Shown here: piece by piece, positions 9,035-16,981 of the stretch | Layout: each line of letters opens with the position of its first letter | Numbering within the stretch: the first letter of the stretch is position 1 | Source: Pseudomonadota bacterium | GTDB taxonomy: Bacteria > Pseudomonadota > Gammaproteobacteria > UBA9214 | Direction of reading: 5' to 3' | Length of the DNA: 64,000 nucleotides | NCBI GenBank assembly: GCA_041395565.1 | Contig: JAWLAI010000002.1 | Location: 310,001-374,000 of the forward strand | Notes under the pieces: model-generated | What the model saw: only the letters and a program-made list of their open reading frames with translations | Databases searched by the model: none | Told to the model about the DNA's origin: nothing | Position numbers and translations under genes: made by a program

Positions 9035-11829
9035 TGAGGTGTCTGCCAATCATGGCTATCCTGGCTACTTGCTGCAGTAGCTGCTCGTTGTTTCGTGCCG
9101 ATGATTCTCGGACAATTGCGGATCTCGGCAATCGCCCCATAGTCCTGAGCGACTTACCGATCGACTCTACGGATCAGCAGGCTATGCTCGCCTACCGTAA
9201 TTTCCTCGATACCGGCGACGCAACCGAGGCAAGGCCTCAGGCGATGCGCAGACTCGCTGATATCAGCCTCGAAGCAGAGGTATTACCTGAGGTTCAGCTC
9301 GAAGAGGCTAATGAGCCTGTCGCTTATCCGCAACAGATTCGCGATTCCATCCACCTGTATCAGGACGTCCTGAAGAATTATCCGGACCGCGCTGACAATG
9401 ATTCCGTGCTGTATCAACTCGCTCGCGCCTACGAAATGGACGGCGAGGCGGAAAGTTCACTGGCGACTCTGAATAAGCTGGTCGCACAGTATCCGCAAAG
9501 CAAGCTTCGTATCGAAGCGCAGTTCAGGCTGGGTGAAATACTCTTTGTCAGGAAAGACTACCACCTGGCCGAACGGGCGTATCAGGAAGTGGTCTACGCC
9601 AGAGAAAATAATCCATTTTACGAACAGTCGCTGTACAAGCTGGGTTGGTGCTATTTCAAACAGGGCATGTTCACAGAAGGCCTAGAGGAATTCACAGCCC
9701 TGCTTGATATCAAGCTTGCAGCACAGACCAACGACGGTGATCGCCTTGACGCGCTCGAACGCGCGGACCGCGAACTCATAGACGATACTCTGCGCGTGAT
9801 GAGCCTGAGTTTCTCGTATGAGGAAGGCGCCAGAACTGTCGCCGTATACTATGCATCGCATGGTACCCGGCATTATGAAGACCTTGTTTACGATCGTCTT
9901 GGCGCACTCTATCTAGACAAGGAGCGCTATACTGACGCCGCTGAAACATTTCAGTCATTCGTGAACAGTAATCCGATACACCGGCAGGCTCCTGCATTTC
10001 AGATGCGCGTGATCGGAACTTACGAAGCCGGCAATTTCCCCTCCCTCGTGTTGCAGGGTAAAACGGAATTCGTGAAACGCTACAATCTCCAGGGTGAGTA
10101 CTGGCAGCACCATAACAGGGAAGAAGCAGGGCAGGTGCTGGGATTCCTTAAGGAAACCATGACCGACCTGACACGTTACTATCATGCACAGGCGCAACGC
10201 AGCCATAAGCAAGAAGAATATGCCGAAGCCGCGCACTGGTACCGTACCTGGCTGGGGTCATTCGTCGATACGCCTGAAGCGCCGGCCATGAATTTCCTGC
10301 TGGCTGAACTGCTGGATGAATCCGGCAAGCATGATGAATCTGCCACCGAATTTGTTCGCACTGCCTACGATTACGGTGAGCATTCCAAGGCGGCCGAGGC
10401 CGGCTATGCCTCGGTTCTCGCTTATGAAAAACACGAGGCACAACTGAACGGGACAGAGCGCGACAGCTGGCATCGTGAGTCGATTGAAAATGCATTGCGC
10501 TTTGCGGCAAGTTTCCCGCAGCATCCCCAGGCAGTCGCCGTTCTTACCCACAGCGCGGAGCAGTTGCTCGCTGTTGGTGAAACACAGCGCGCCATTCAGG
10601 TGGCGCAGCAGGTCATCGATGCTGACTCTGCCTCAGCGCAGCAACAGCTGGTCTGCTGGACCGTTCAGGGTCACGCCTTTTTCGATATCGAAGATTACCT
10701 CCATGCCGAACAGGCCTATCAGCAGGTGCTGGCGAGAACAGCAGCTGATGACAAGAATTTAAGTCTTTTGACAGAAAGGCTTGCCGCGTCTATATACAAA
10801 CAGGGCGAAGCGGCACAGGCAGCCGGAGACATGTCTGCAGCCGTTGGTCATTTCCAGCGAGTCGGCAGCGTAACACCGACGGCGAGCATTGTTGCAACGG
10901 CAGAATTCGACGCAGCCGCCGGTCTCATGCAACTGCAGGACTTTGGTGCCGCTGCGAGTACGCTGGAACGCTTCCGCAACAGCTACCCTGACGATCCGCG
11001 TGCTGGCGAGGTTTCACGCCGGCTCGCATCAGCCTATCTCGGCAGCGCCCGCCCCCTACAGGCAGCCAGGGAATTCGAGCGTATCGGTCGCAGTGAAGCA
11101 GGGCCGGAATTGCGCAGAGATGCATTGCTGCAAGCCGCAGAACTGTATACCAAAGCAGGAGAAGACGCGCAGTCAGTCGCATTGTACGAGAACTACGTAG
11201 AACAGTTTCCCCAACCGCTCGAGGCTGCCGAAGAGGCGCGTCACCATATTGCCGACTACTATCATGATGCCGGTGAAACGCGTGCATGGCAGGACTGGCT
11301 CGCAAAGATCATCGCTGCAGATGCAACTGCAGGGCGTGATCGTACGGATCGCACGCGCTACCTCGCTGCGATCTCTAGCCTGGCTTTGGCGGACGCAAAG
11401 AATGATGAATACCAGGCTGTCAAGCTGACGCTGCCGTTGGACAAGACATTGGCTCGCAAGAAGCGCCTGCTAGAGGATACGCTGGCACGATACCAGCAGG
11501 CAGCCGCTTACGATGTCGCTATCGTTACCACTGCCAGCGCCTTCCATACAGCACAGCTCTATTCGCACCTGGGCAAGGCCCTGATGGAATCCGAACGACC
11601 GCACAATCTTGGTGCAGACGCACTCGAGGAATACAACATACTGCTGGAAGATCAAGCATATCCATTCGAGGAGCAGGCGATTGCATTGCACGAGACCAAT
11701 GCCACGCGCGTTCAGTTCGGCACATTCGATGCGTGGATTGAACGGAGCCTGCAGGAACTGGCACGACTCGTCCCGGGGAAATATGCCAAGCTCGAAAGGA
11801 GCACAAAATATGTGGCAACGCTTCATTAA
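9031..11829 (+). CDS. Very large TPR lipoprotein
   Basis: This 932-residue protein begins with a short signal peptide followed by Cys-rich CCSSCSLF, consistent with a lipoprotein lipobox (Cys14, Cys15 or Cys18). Nearly the whole length is TPR-type helical repeats (SVLYQLARAYEMDGEAESSL, RIEAQFRLGEILFVRKDYH, SLYKLGWCYFKQGMFTEGL and others); by eye more than ten. YaiO/YbgF-like repeat phrases such as YPQSKL and YPDDPRAGE occur. It probably sits on the inner face of the outer membrane as the main scaffold of the complex. It overlaps both neighbours (4 bp upstream, 20 bp downstream), so it is part of one transcript. The specific function is unknown; comparison with the outer-membrane TPR lipoproteins AglT/GltE of Myxococcus is by architecture. 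Confidence 0.87.
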   Translation: MMRCLPIMAILATCCSSCSLFRADDSRTIADLGNRPIVLSDLPIDSTDQQAMLAYRNFLDTGDATEARPQAMRRLADISLEAEVLPEVQLEEANEPVAYPQQIRDSIHLYQDVLKNYPDRADNDSVLYQLARAYEMDGEAESSLATLNKLVAQYPQSKLRIEAQFRLGEILFVRKDYHLAERAYQEVVYARENNPFYEQSLYKLGWCYFKQGMFTEGLEEFTALLDIKLAAQTNDGDRLDALERADRELIDDTLRVMSLSFSYEEGARTVAVYYASHGTRHYEDLVYDRLGALYLDKERYTDAAETFQSFVNSNPIHRQAPAFQMRVIGTYEAGNFPSLVLQGKTEFVKRYNLQGEYWQHHNREEAGQVLGFLKETMTDLTRYYHAQAQRSHKQEEYAEAAHWYRTWLGSFVDTPEAPAMNFLLAELLDESGKHDESATEFVRTAYDYGEHSKAAEAGYASVLAYEKHEAQLNGTERDSWHRESIENALRFAASFPQHPQAVAVLTHSAEQLLAVGETQRAIQVAQQVIDADSASAQQQLVCWTVQGHAFFDIEDYLHAEQAYQQVLARTAADDKNLSLLTERLAASIYKQGEAAQAAGDMSAAVGHFQRVGSVTPTASIVATAEFDAAAGLMQLQDFGAAASTLERFRNSYPDDPRAGEVSRRLASAYLGSARPLQAAREFERIGRSEAGPELRRDALLQAAELYTKAGEDAQSVALYENYVEQFPQPLEAAEEARHHIADYYHDAGETRAWQDWLAKIIAADATAGRDRTDRTRYLAAISSLALADAKNDEYQAVKLTLPLDKTLARKKRLLEDTLARYQQAAAYDVAIVTTASAFHTAQLYSHLGKALMESERPHNLGADALEEYNILLEDQAYPFEEQAIALHETNATRVQFGTFDAWIERSLQELARLVPGKYAKLERSTKYVATLH

Positions 11830-12433
11830 ACCAGTTCCGCTCTTGTATCTGATCTTGCTGGCGGGGTGCGCCACAGCACCGCAGGTGGAGACCGTGCAAA
11901 GGCCGCCGGTAAGCGCGCTCAATGCGGCCACGGATGCTGACGTAGATGCGGAGTTTAAGGCCGCAGTGGCTCTGATGAAGGCAGACCGCTGGGAAGCGGC
12001 AGCGGAGAAACTTGCCGCGATCACCGTGACAGACTCGCAATTATCTGGTGCCTGGACCAATCTTGGTATCGCCAGGAACATGCTTGGTGATCAGGCAGGC
12101 GCAGAAGCTGCGCTGCGCCAGGCAATCGCAGTCAACAGCAGCCAGGTTGCCGCCTATAGTGAGCTGGCTCTCCTGTGCCGCCGCAGCGGGCGCCTGGAGG
12201 AAGCCGCAGCCATCTACAACCAGGGCCTGGCCGTCAATCCCAACAGTGAAGATATCCATTGGAATCTGGCCGTGCTGTATGACCAGTATCTCACGGAACC
12301 CGTCCTCGCGTTACAACACTACGAGCGTTACCAGCAATTGACGGGATCTGAGGACAGGTTTTTACTGTCGTGGATAGATGAATTGCGCGACAAAGCCAGC
12401 CAGGTGAGCGTAGCTGCGGGAGCCAAACAATGA
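11810..12433 (+). CDS. TPR lipoprotein
   Basis: The protein has 207 residues. The start at 11810 is set by an AAAGGAG ribosome site about 8 bases upstream and by the signal peptide that follows (MWQRFIKPVP, then LLAGCATAP with lipobox Cys). A longer in-frame reading from 11609 lies inside the previous gene and lacks these signals. At least three TPR units are visible between residues 45 and 170 (GAWTNLGIARNMLGDQAGAE, AAYSELALLCRRSGRLEEA, DIHWNLAVLYDQYL). Predicted outer-membrane lipoprotein of the same complex. It overlaps the preceding gene by 20 bp and the next by 4 bp (ATGA). Confidence 0.87.
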   Translation: MWQRFIKPVPLLYLILLAGCATAPQVETVQRPPVSALNAATDADVDAEFKAAVALMKADRWEAAAEKLAAITVTDSQLSGAWTNLGIARNMLGDQAGAEAALRQAIAVNSSQVAAYSELALLCRRSGRLEEAAAIYNQGLAVNPNSEDIHWNLAVLYDQYLTEPVLALQHYERYQQLTGSEDRFLLSWIDELRDKASQVSVAAGAKQ

Positions 12434-12714
12434 GTACGATTGACGTTCGATACCTTGCAGCCTTCACAGTACTACTGTTGTGCAGCCTCGGCACGGCGCT
12501 TGGTGCCGACAAACTCGAACTCGAGGGCACGACCATCACGGGTAATCAGGAGCTGCCCAAGGCACTCCATATCGTGCCTTGGAAGCCTGCAGAAGCTGGC
12601 GAACTGGCTACTCGTCCGATGAACAGCCTTGTTGACCAGATTCTGGCGCCTGTCGACCGTGACGTATTTCTCAGGGAACTCGAATACTACGAAGCAGTTC
12701 ACAGTTCTGAATAA
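12430..12714 (+). CDS. Small exported protein of the Agl/Glt-like cluster
   Basis: The product is 94 residues: a signal peptide (MSTIDVRYLAAFTVLLLCSL, Ala-rich cleavage region near residue 25) and a short mature part with no Cys. The mature part contains KLELEGTTITGNQELPKALHIVPWKP, presented here only by its ends, and a C-terminal acidic helix (DRDVFLRELEYYEAVHSSE). The start overlaps the previous stop (ATGA), so expression is coupled. It lies between the TPR lipoprotein and the ExbB-type gene, which argues for a periplasmic accessory of the motor. I do not recognise the family. Confidence 0.75.
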   Translation: MSTIDVRYLAAFTVLLLCSLGTALGADKLELEGTTITGNQELPKALHIVPWKPAEAGELATRPMNSLVDQILAPVDRDVFLRELEYYEAVHSSE

Positions 12715-12826
12715 CCAGTTTATTTAAGGTTATTGAACTTTTCTGCGGCCGTGCCGATTCGCAACACTACCAGCGCGCTGGCGCATTGAATTCAGGAAAC
12801 ACAGGGGAAGCAAGAGGACTTTGACT

Positions 12827-13477
12827 ATGGACTTGTACAATACTTTTGTCGGATTTTTCCAGTCTGGCGGGTTTTTCATGTACCCGATTGTTCTGGTTCT
12901 TGCGCTGGGACTGGCAATCGCAGTGGAAAGATATATCTACCTGAGTGCCGCGAATAGCAGCAATCAACGCCTGTGGAAGAAGTTGGCACCCCATCTTGCC
13001 AAGGGTGATTATCTTCAGGTCGCCATGCTCACCGAAAAGTCGCGCTCTGCAATCAGTCATATCTTCGGTTACGGCCTTAGCCGCGCCAGAACGTCACGGC
13101 GCCGGGACGATGTTGAAATTGCCATGGAGGAGGGACTGATGGAAACAGTTCCGAATCTTGAAAAGCGTACGGCCTATCTGGCCACATTCGCCAATATCGC
13201 CACACTGCTAGGCCTGCTCGGGACCATCATCGGACTGATCCAGGCATTTACCGCTGTGGCATCGGCCAATCCATCGGAAAAAGCCGATATGTTGTCAGCG
13301 AGTATCTCGGTCGCGATGAATACCACGGCTTTCGGCCTGATGGTAGCCATCCCGTTACTGCTCATTTATGCGGTTTTGCAAACCAAGACCACGCAATTGA
13401 TCGACAGCCTGGAAATGGCTTCTGTCAAGTTTCTTAACAGCATCACCGAGAAACCGCTCGAAGGTAAGGCGGGATGA
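12827..13477 (+). CDS. MotA/TolQ/ExbB-type proton channel subunit
   Basis: The protein has 216 residues with three membrane segments (about 17-36, 125-148 and 165-187) and the conserved GLLGTIIGLIQAF and NTTAFGLMVAIP motifs of the TolQ/ExbB/MotA family. Such pentameric subunits, with a TolR/ExbD dimer, use the proton gradient to drive a periplasmic partner. I chose the ATG at 12827 over the TTG at 12821; AGAGGA lies about 10 bases upstream. It is followed by two ExbD-type genes and a TonB-like gene with overlapping or adjacent starts. Having two ExbD-type partners is the AglR-AglQ-AglS arrangement of Myxococcus gliding motors. A separate ordinary exbB lies at 62052-62672, so this is a dedicated paralogue. 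Confidence 0.92.
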   Translation: MDLYNTFVGFFQSGGFFMYPIVLVLALGLAIAVERYIYLSAANSSNQRLWKKLAPHLAKGDYLQVAMLTEKSRSAISHIFGYGLSRARTSRRRDDVEIAMEEGLMETVPNLEKRTAYLATFANIATLLGLLGTIIGLIQAFTAVASANPSEKADMLSASISVAMNTTAFGLMVAIPLLLIYAVLQTKTTQLIDSLEMASVKFLNSITEKPLEGKAG

Positions 13478-13992
13478 GAAACCGCTTCACCCGAAAGCAC
13501 AGGTCCCAGGAATCCGGTGATATCAATATCACCGCATTCATGAATCTGATGGTGATCCTGGTGCCTTTCCTGCTGATTACAGCAGTATTTTCGCGCATAA
13601 CAATCCTGGAGCTGAACCTGCCAGCCGCAGCCAGCACGTCACAGCAGGACATCGAGCAGAACTTCCATCTCGAGATTGTCGTGCGCAGTGACGGGATCGA
13701 GGTGGGCGATCGTGACGGCGGCCTGATCAAGCGTCTGCCGCTGAAGGACGGCAACCAGGACTATGAAGAGCTCTCCACGTTGCTGCAACAAGTCAAGGCG
13801 CGTTTTCCAGAAAAGGCTGATGCAACATTGCTGCTGGAGCCTGATACCGAGTACGAGACAATGGTGCACGTCATGGACAACATACGCACTGCACGTGTGG
13901 TACAAGCGGGCAGCGTGATCAGTGCCGAGCTCTTCCCGGAGATCTCCATCGGTGATGCACCAGACTCGCAGATGCAGGTGGCAAAAAAATGA
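13474..13992 (+). CDS. ExbD/TolR-type subunit lacking the conserved Asp
   Basis: The protein has 172 residues: a cytoplasmic N-terminus (MRNRFTRKHRSQESGD), one membrane helix (about 22-42) and a periplasmic domain. In ExbD/TolR the helix begins NLTPLIDVV with an essential proton-binding Asp; here the aligned segment is NITAFMNLMVIL, so the position is Asn24 (codon 13543-13545). The rest of the fold appears intact. Such a subunit could be structural or regulatory while the next gene's Asp30 carries protons. It overlaps the ExbB-type gene (4 bp) and the second ExbD gene (ATGA). Confidence 0.88.
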   Translation: MRNRFTRKHRSQESGDINITAFMNLMVILVPFLLITAVFSRITILELNLPAAASTSQQDIEQNFHLEIVVRSDGIEVGDRDGGLIKRLPLKDGNQDYEELSTLLQQVKARFPEKADATLLLEPDTEYETMVHVMDNIRTARVVQAGSVISAELFPEISIGDAPDSQMQVAKK

Positions 13993-14489
13993 AAATGTCG
14001 AGACGCGCCAAGCGCATGGAGCGCCAACACGTACGCCATGGCCGCGGCATGGGGCTGAATCTCGTTTCCTTGATGGACATATTCACGATTCTCGTGTTTT
14101 TTCTGCTGGTCAACACATCCGACGGCGAGATATTGCCAACCCATAAGTCCGTGAAGCTGCCGGAGTCCATATCGGAGCAACAGCCGCATGTCACGGTAAC
14201 TATCATGGTCAACGAGGAAAGCGTACTGCTGCATGGCCAGGTAATCGCATCAGTCTCCAGTATCATGCAAGAGCAGGGCAGCTATTCACGTGTGCTGCAA
14301 ACCGCACTCATCACCCAGGCGAACGAGGCCCTCGGCGGTAACGGCACAACCCCGGACCGGCGGGAAGCCACGATCATGGGTGACAAGGAGATACCCTACA
14401 GCCTGTTGAAGAAGGTCATGGCCTCCTGTACCAAGGCCGGTTTCAACCACATCTCACTTGCAGTACTGCAGAAGCCACTGGAGAGCTGA
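13989..14489 (+). CDS. ExbD/TolR-type proton-coupling subunit
   Basis: The protein has 166 residues with a basic cytoplasmic N-terminus, one membrane helix starting at about residue 22 with the canonical Asp30 (SLMDIFTILVFFLL), and a periplasmic domain ending in a helix typical of ExbD (SLLKKVMASCTKAGFNHISL). It should be the active proton-relay partner of the ExbB-type channel at 12827-13477. It starts inside the stop of the previous subunit gene and is followed 2 bp later by the TonB-like gene. Confidence 0.92.
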   Translation: MKMSRRAKRMERQHVRHGRGMGLNLVSLMDIFTILVFFLLVNTSDGEILPTHKSVKLPESISEQQPHVTVTIMVNEESVLLHGQVIASVSSIMQEQGSYSRVLQTALITQANEALGGNGTTPDRREATIMGDKEIPYSLLKKVMASCTKAGFNHISLAVLQKPLES

Positions 14490-14491
14490 GC

Positions 14492-15439
14492 ATGTCTGCA
14501 ATCGTACTGAGCTTCGATATGACCTGGGGAGCACTAGGCCCGGATGACCTGCGCTTCCGGCGCATCGTGCGCACAAACCTCGTATTGGCACTATTGTTCG
14601 GTATCATCATGCCGTTCCTGCCACTGCCGGAAGTCGTGAAGCCGGTACAAGTCGAGCCGCCGCGAATGGTACAACTGCTGTTCGAACAGGACGAAGTTAA
14701 ACCCCCGCCACCGCCGCCGCCAGTACCTGTCAAGCAGGAACCCGAGCCTGTCAAGGAAAAGGTAGAAGCGCCTAAGCCGGTTGTGAAGAAACCGGTCGTG
14801 GTAAAGAAGCAGATCCAGGAAAAGCCCAAGATCAGTGCGCGCGAGCAGGCCGAACAATCCGGATTGCTGGCATTGCGCGATTCCCTCTCCGACCTGCGTC
14901 AGAATTCGGTTTCACAGAGCTTTTCCAAGAAGGGCGAACTCTCCCAGGCGGTCGGTTCGGCCAAGCAGACAGAGCGCGCCATTCTGACTTCCGGCACCAC
15001 ACGCGGCAGCGGCGGAATACAGACCTCCAGCCTGAGCCGTAATACCGGTGGCGGAGAACTGGCCGGTCGCAGCACCACCAGGGTGCACAGTCCAACCGGT
15101 AATGCCGCCGGAACTACGGTCGGTGGCAAAGGCAATGGCGGGAAATCGGCCGGTCGCAGCATCGAGGAAATACAGATGGTGTTCGATCGCAACAAGGGAT
15201 CGATCTATAGCGTTTACAATCGGGCCTTGCGTTCTGACCCGAGCCTTAAAGGCAAGCTCGTACTGCGCCTGACCATTGCACCGTCCGGCAAAGTGATTAG
15301 CTGTGAACTGGTTTCCAACGAGCTGGGTAACCAGGATCTGGGCGAAAAAATCGCTGGCCGGGTCAAACTGTTCAATTTCGGCGCAAAAGACGTATCGGAG
15401 ATCACCATCACCTATCCGATAGACTTCCTGCCCGCTTAG
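14492..15439 (+). CDS. TonB-like energy transducer with AgmX/PglI C-terminal domain
   Basis: The protein has 315 residues. It has a short cytoplasmic N-terminus, one membrane helix (about 29-46), a Pro/Lys-rich rigid segment (about 70-113, with a PPPPPPP run), a Ser/Gly/Thr-rich linker (about 125-220), and a C-terminal domain (225-315). That domain begins EEIQMVFDRNKGSIYSVYNR and ends in YPIDFLPA, the pattern of the AgmX/PglI (GltG/GltJ-like) C-terminal domain, a relative of TonB. It should span the periplasm and transmit work from the ExbB/ExbD motor to the TPR lipoproteins. It is the last gene of the nine-gene run. Confidence 0.9.
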   Translation: MSAIVLSFDMTWGALGPDDLRFRRIVRTNLVLALLFGIIMPFLPLPEVVKPVQVEPPRMVQLLFEQDEVKPPPPPPPVPVKQEPEPVKEKVEAPKPVVKKPVVVKKQIQEKPKISAREQAEQSGLLALRDSLSDLRQNSVSQSFSKKGELSQAVGSAKQTERAILTSGTTRGSGGIQTSSLSRNTGGGELAGRSTTRVHSPTGNAAGTTVGGKGNGGKSAGRSIEEIQMVFDRNKGSIYSVYNRALRSDPSLKGKLVLRLTIAPSGKVISCELVSNELGNQDLGEKIAGRVKLFNFGAKDVSEITITYPIDFLPA

Positions 15440-15470
15440 TTGCCTAGCATCGCTTGCGAGCAGGGCCATC

Positions 15471-15869
15471 ATGCTGAAGCTACTGGTATTGGCGTTACTG
15501 TGCCTGACCAGATCCTGCGCTTACTACATATACGGCTACACGCAGCGGGACGCCTAGAACCGGTACGTCCCGATCGGCGACACACCCGGTGATTTCAGGC
15601 GCAAGCGACTCGGTTACATCATGGGCTGCAGTGCACCGATTGACGGCTTCGTAGCCGCTCATGGCTATCCTGACATGACCTACGAGACCACCATCAACAA
15701 CCGTGCGGCGCTTGCGCTCTATTACGTGAAGCCAAATGAAGTATATGTATTCATTGAGAAAAACAGGAATCCTGATTCCAGGTACCTGCTGGATCACCGG
15801 CGCCGCCTTGACAGCGAGCGCGCAGCCTATGCGGAATTGAGCGGGACTATGAGCTTGGATTCCATCTAG
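15471..15869 (+). pseudogene. Small lipoprotein gene interrupted by an in-frame TAG
   Basis: An ATG at 15471 opens a signal-peptide-like sequence (MLKLLVLALLCLTRSCAYY) that runs into TAG at 15555-15557. The same frame continues without interruption to the stop at 15867-15869, giving 132 codons in total, with coherent protein sequence after the stop (NRYVPIGDTPGDFRRKRLGY, later ALALYYVKPNEVYVF). A single C-to-T change of a Gln codon would explain it. The downstream part alone (ATG 15621) would lack its signal peptide. I do not recognise the family. It is 31 bp after the TonB-like gene and may once have been the last gene of that operon. Confidence 0.65.
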
Positions 15870-16036
15870 CCTGCGCTATCGCTCGCAGTTGCAACCGGAC
15901 ACAGCCGGTATTTAACGCCCGCGTTCCGAAACAGCTACCGCCACCATCCTTTCCGCCCGCCGGCGCAGCAGCGCTGCATCGAGTCGGCAATTCCGCATGC
16001 TCACAACACTGCGCGACCAGCAGCAAACCCGCTACA

Positions 16037-16981
16037 ATGCGCCGCATGCATGAAACAGCACCACATCCGGTCGACACGGCGGTTGTCACAGCCCGCGGTC
16101 TGAGCAAGCGCTACGGCGGCCGGGTCGTGGTCGACAATGTGAATTTCGACATACCGCCTGGATGCTGTTTCGGGTTTCTCGGACCGAACGGGGCAGGGAA
16201 GACCACCACGTTGCGTATGGCGATGGGGCTGACACCACCCAGCTCAGGCTCACTGTCGATCTTCGGCCTGCCGGTGGGCGTACACGCCGGCAGAATACGC
16301 AGCCGGACGGGCATCGTCCCGCAGGCCGACAACCTTGACCCCGATTTCAGCGTCGAGGAAAACCTTATTGTCTATGCCACTTTTTTCGGCCTGTCGCGCA
16401 AACAGGTATTACCACGTATCGAAGCCCTGCTCGAGTTCGTCTCGCTGTCCGACCGCCGCCGAGCCAAGACCACAACCCTGTCGGGCGGCATGCAGCGCAG
16501 ACTGACGATCGCTCGTGCACTGGTCAATGATCCGGAACTGGTCGTTCTGGATGAGCCCACGACAGGCCTGGATCCACAGGCGCGTCATGTCATATGGGGA
16601 CGTCTCGGCGAACTCAAGGCCAGCGGCAAAACACTCCTGCTGACGACTCATTACATGGAGGAAGCCGAGCGCCTGTGTGACGATCTGGTGATCATGGACC
16701 ACGGCCGGATTCTTGCCCGGGGTTCACCGCGGGAGCTGGTAACGATGCACGTTGAACCGGAAATCGTCGAGGTCCGCGGACAGAGCGGCGCACTCGCCCA
16801 GCTGGCTGCGCTGGCCGGTTGCCGCCTGGAGCGCATGGGTAACAGCCTCTACTGCTATACAGACAATGCCGCAGCCCTAATCGAACAACTCAAGGATCGC
16901 CCGGCGCTCAGATTCATCCATCGCCCGACCGGACTTGAAGACGTGTTTCTGCGTTTGACCGGCAGGGAGTTGCGTGACTGA
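16037..16981 (+). CDS. ABC transporter ATP-binding protein, NodI/DrrA type
   Basis: The protein has 314 residues. Walker A is GPNGAGKTTTL (near residue 53), the signature is LSGGMQRRL, and Walker B is LVVLDEPTTGLDP, followed by the H-loop TTHYMEEAERLCD. The C-terminal 80 residues form the extension found in NodI/CcmA-type exporters. It pairs with the ABC-2 permease encoded directly downstream (overlap of stop and start) to form an exporter of unknown substrate, possibly a lipid or polysaccharide precursor. The ATG at 16046 is an alternative start. A TACAAT box at 16033-16038 lies just before it. Confidence 0.92.
   Translation: MRRMHETAPHPVDTAVVTARGLSKRYGGRVVVDNVNFDIPPGCCFGFLGPNGAGKTTTLRMAMGLTPPSSGSLSIFGLPVGVHAGRIRSRTGIVPQADNLDPDFSVEENLIVYATFFGLSRKQVLPRIEALLEFVSLSDRRRAKTTTLSGGMQRRLTIARALVNDPELVVLDEPTTGLDPQARHVIWGRLGELKASGKTLLLTTHYMEEAERLCDDLVIMDHGRILARGSPRELVTMHVEPEIVEVRGQSGALAQLAALAGCRLERMGNSLYCYTDNAAALIEQLKDRPALRFIHRPTGLEDVFLRLTGRELRD

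Noticed and set aside
15555..15557. Possible amber recoding (pyrrolysine or readthrough) in the small lipoprotein gene
   Set aside because: TAG ends several ordinary genes in this window (for example maf and pycB), and no recoding genes are present.
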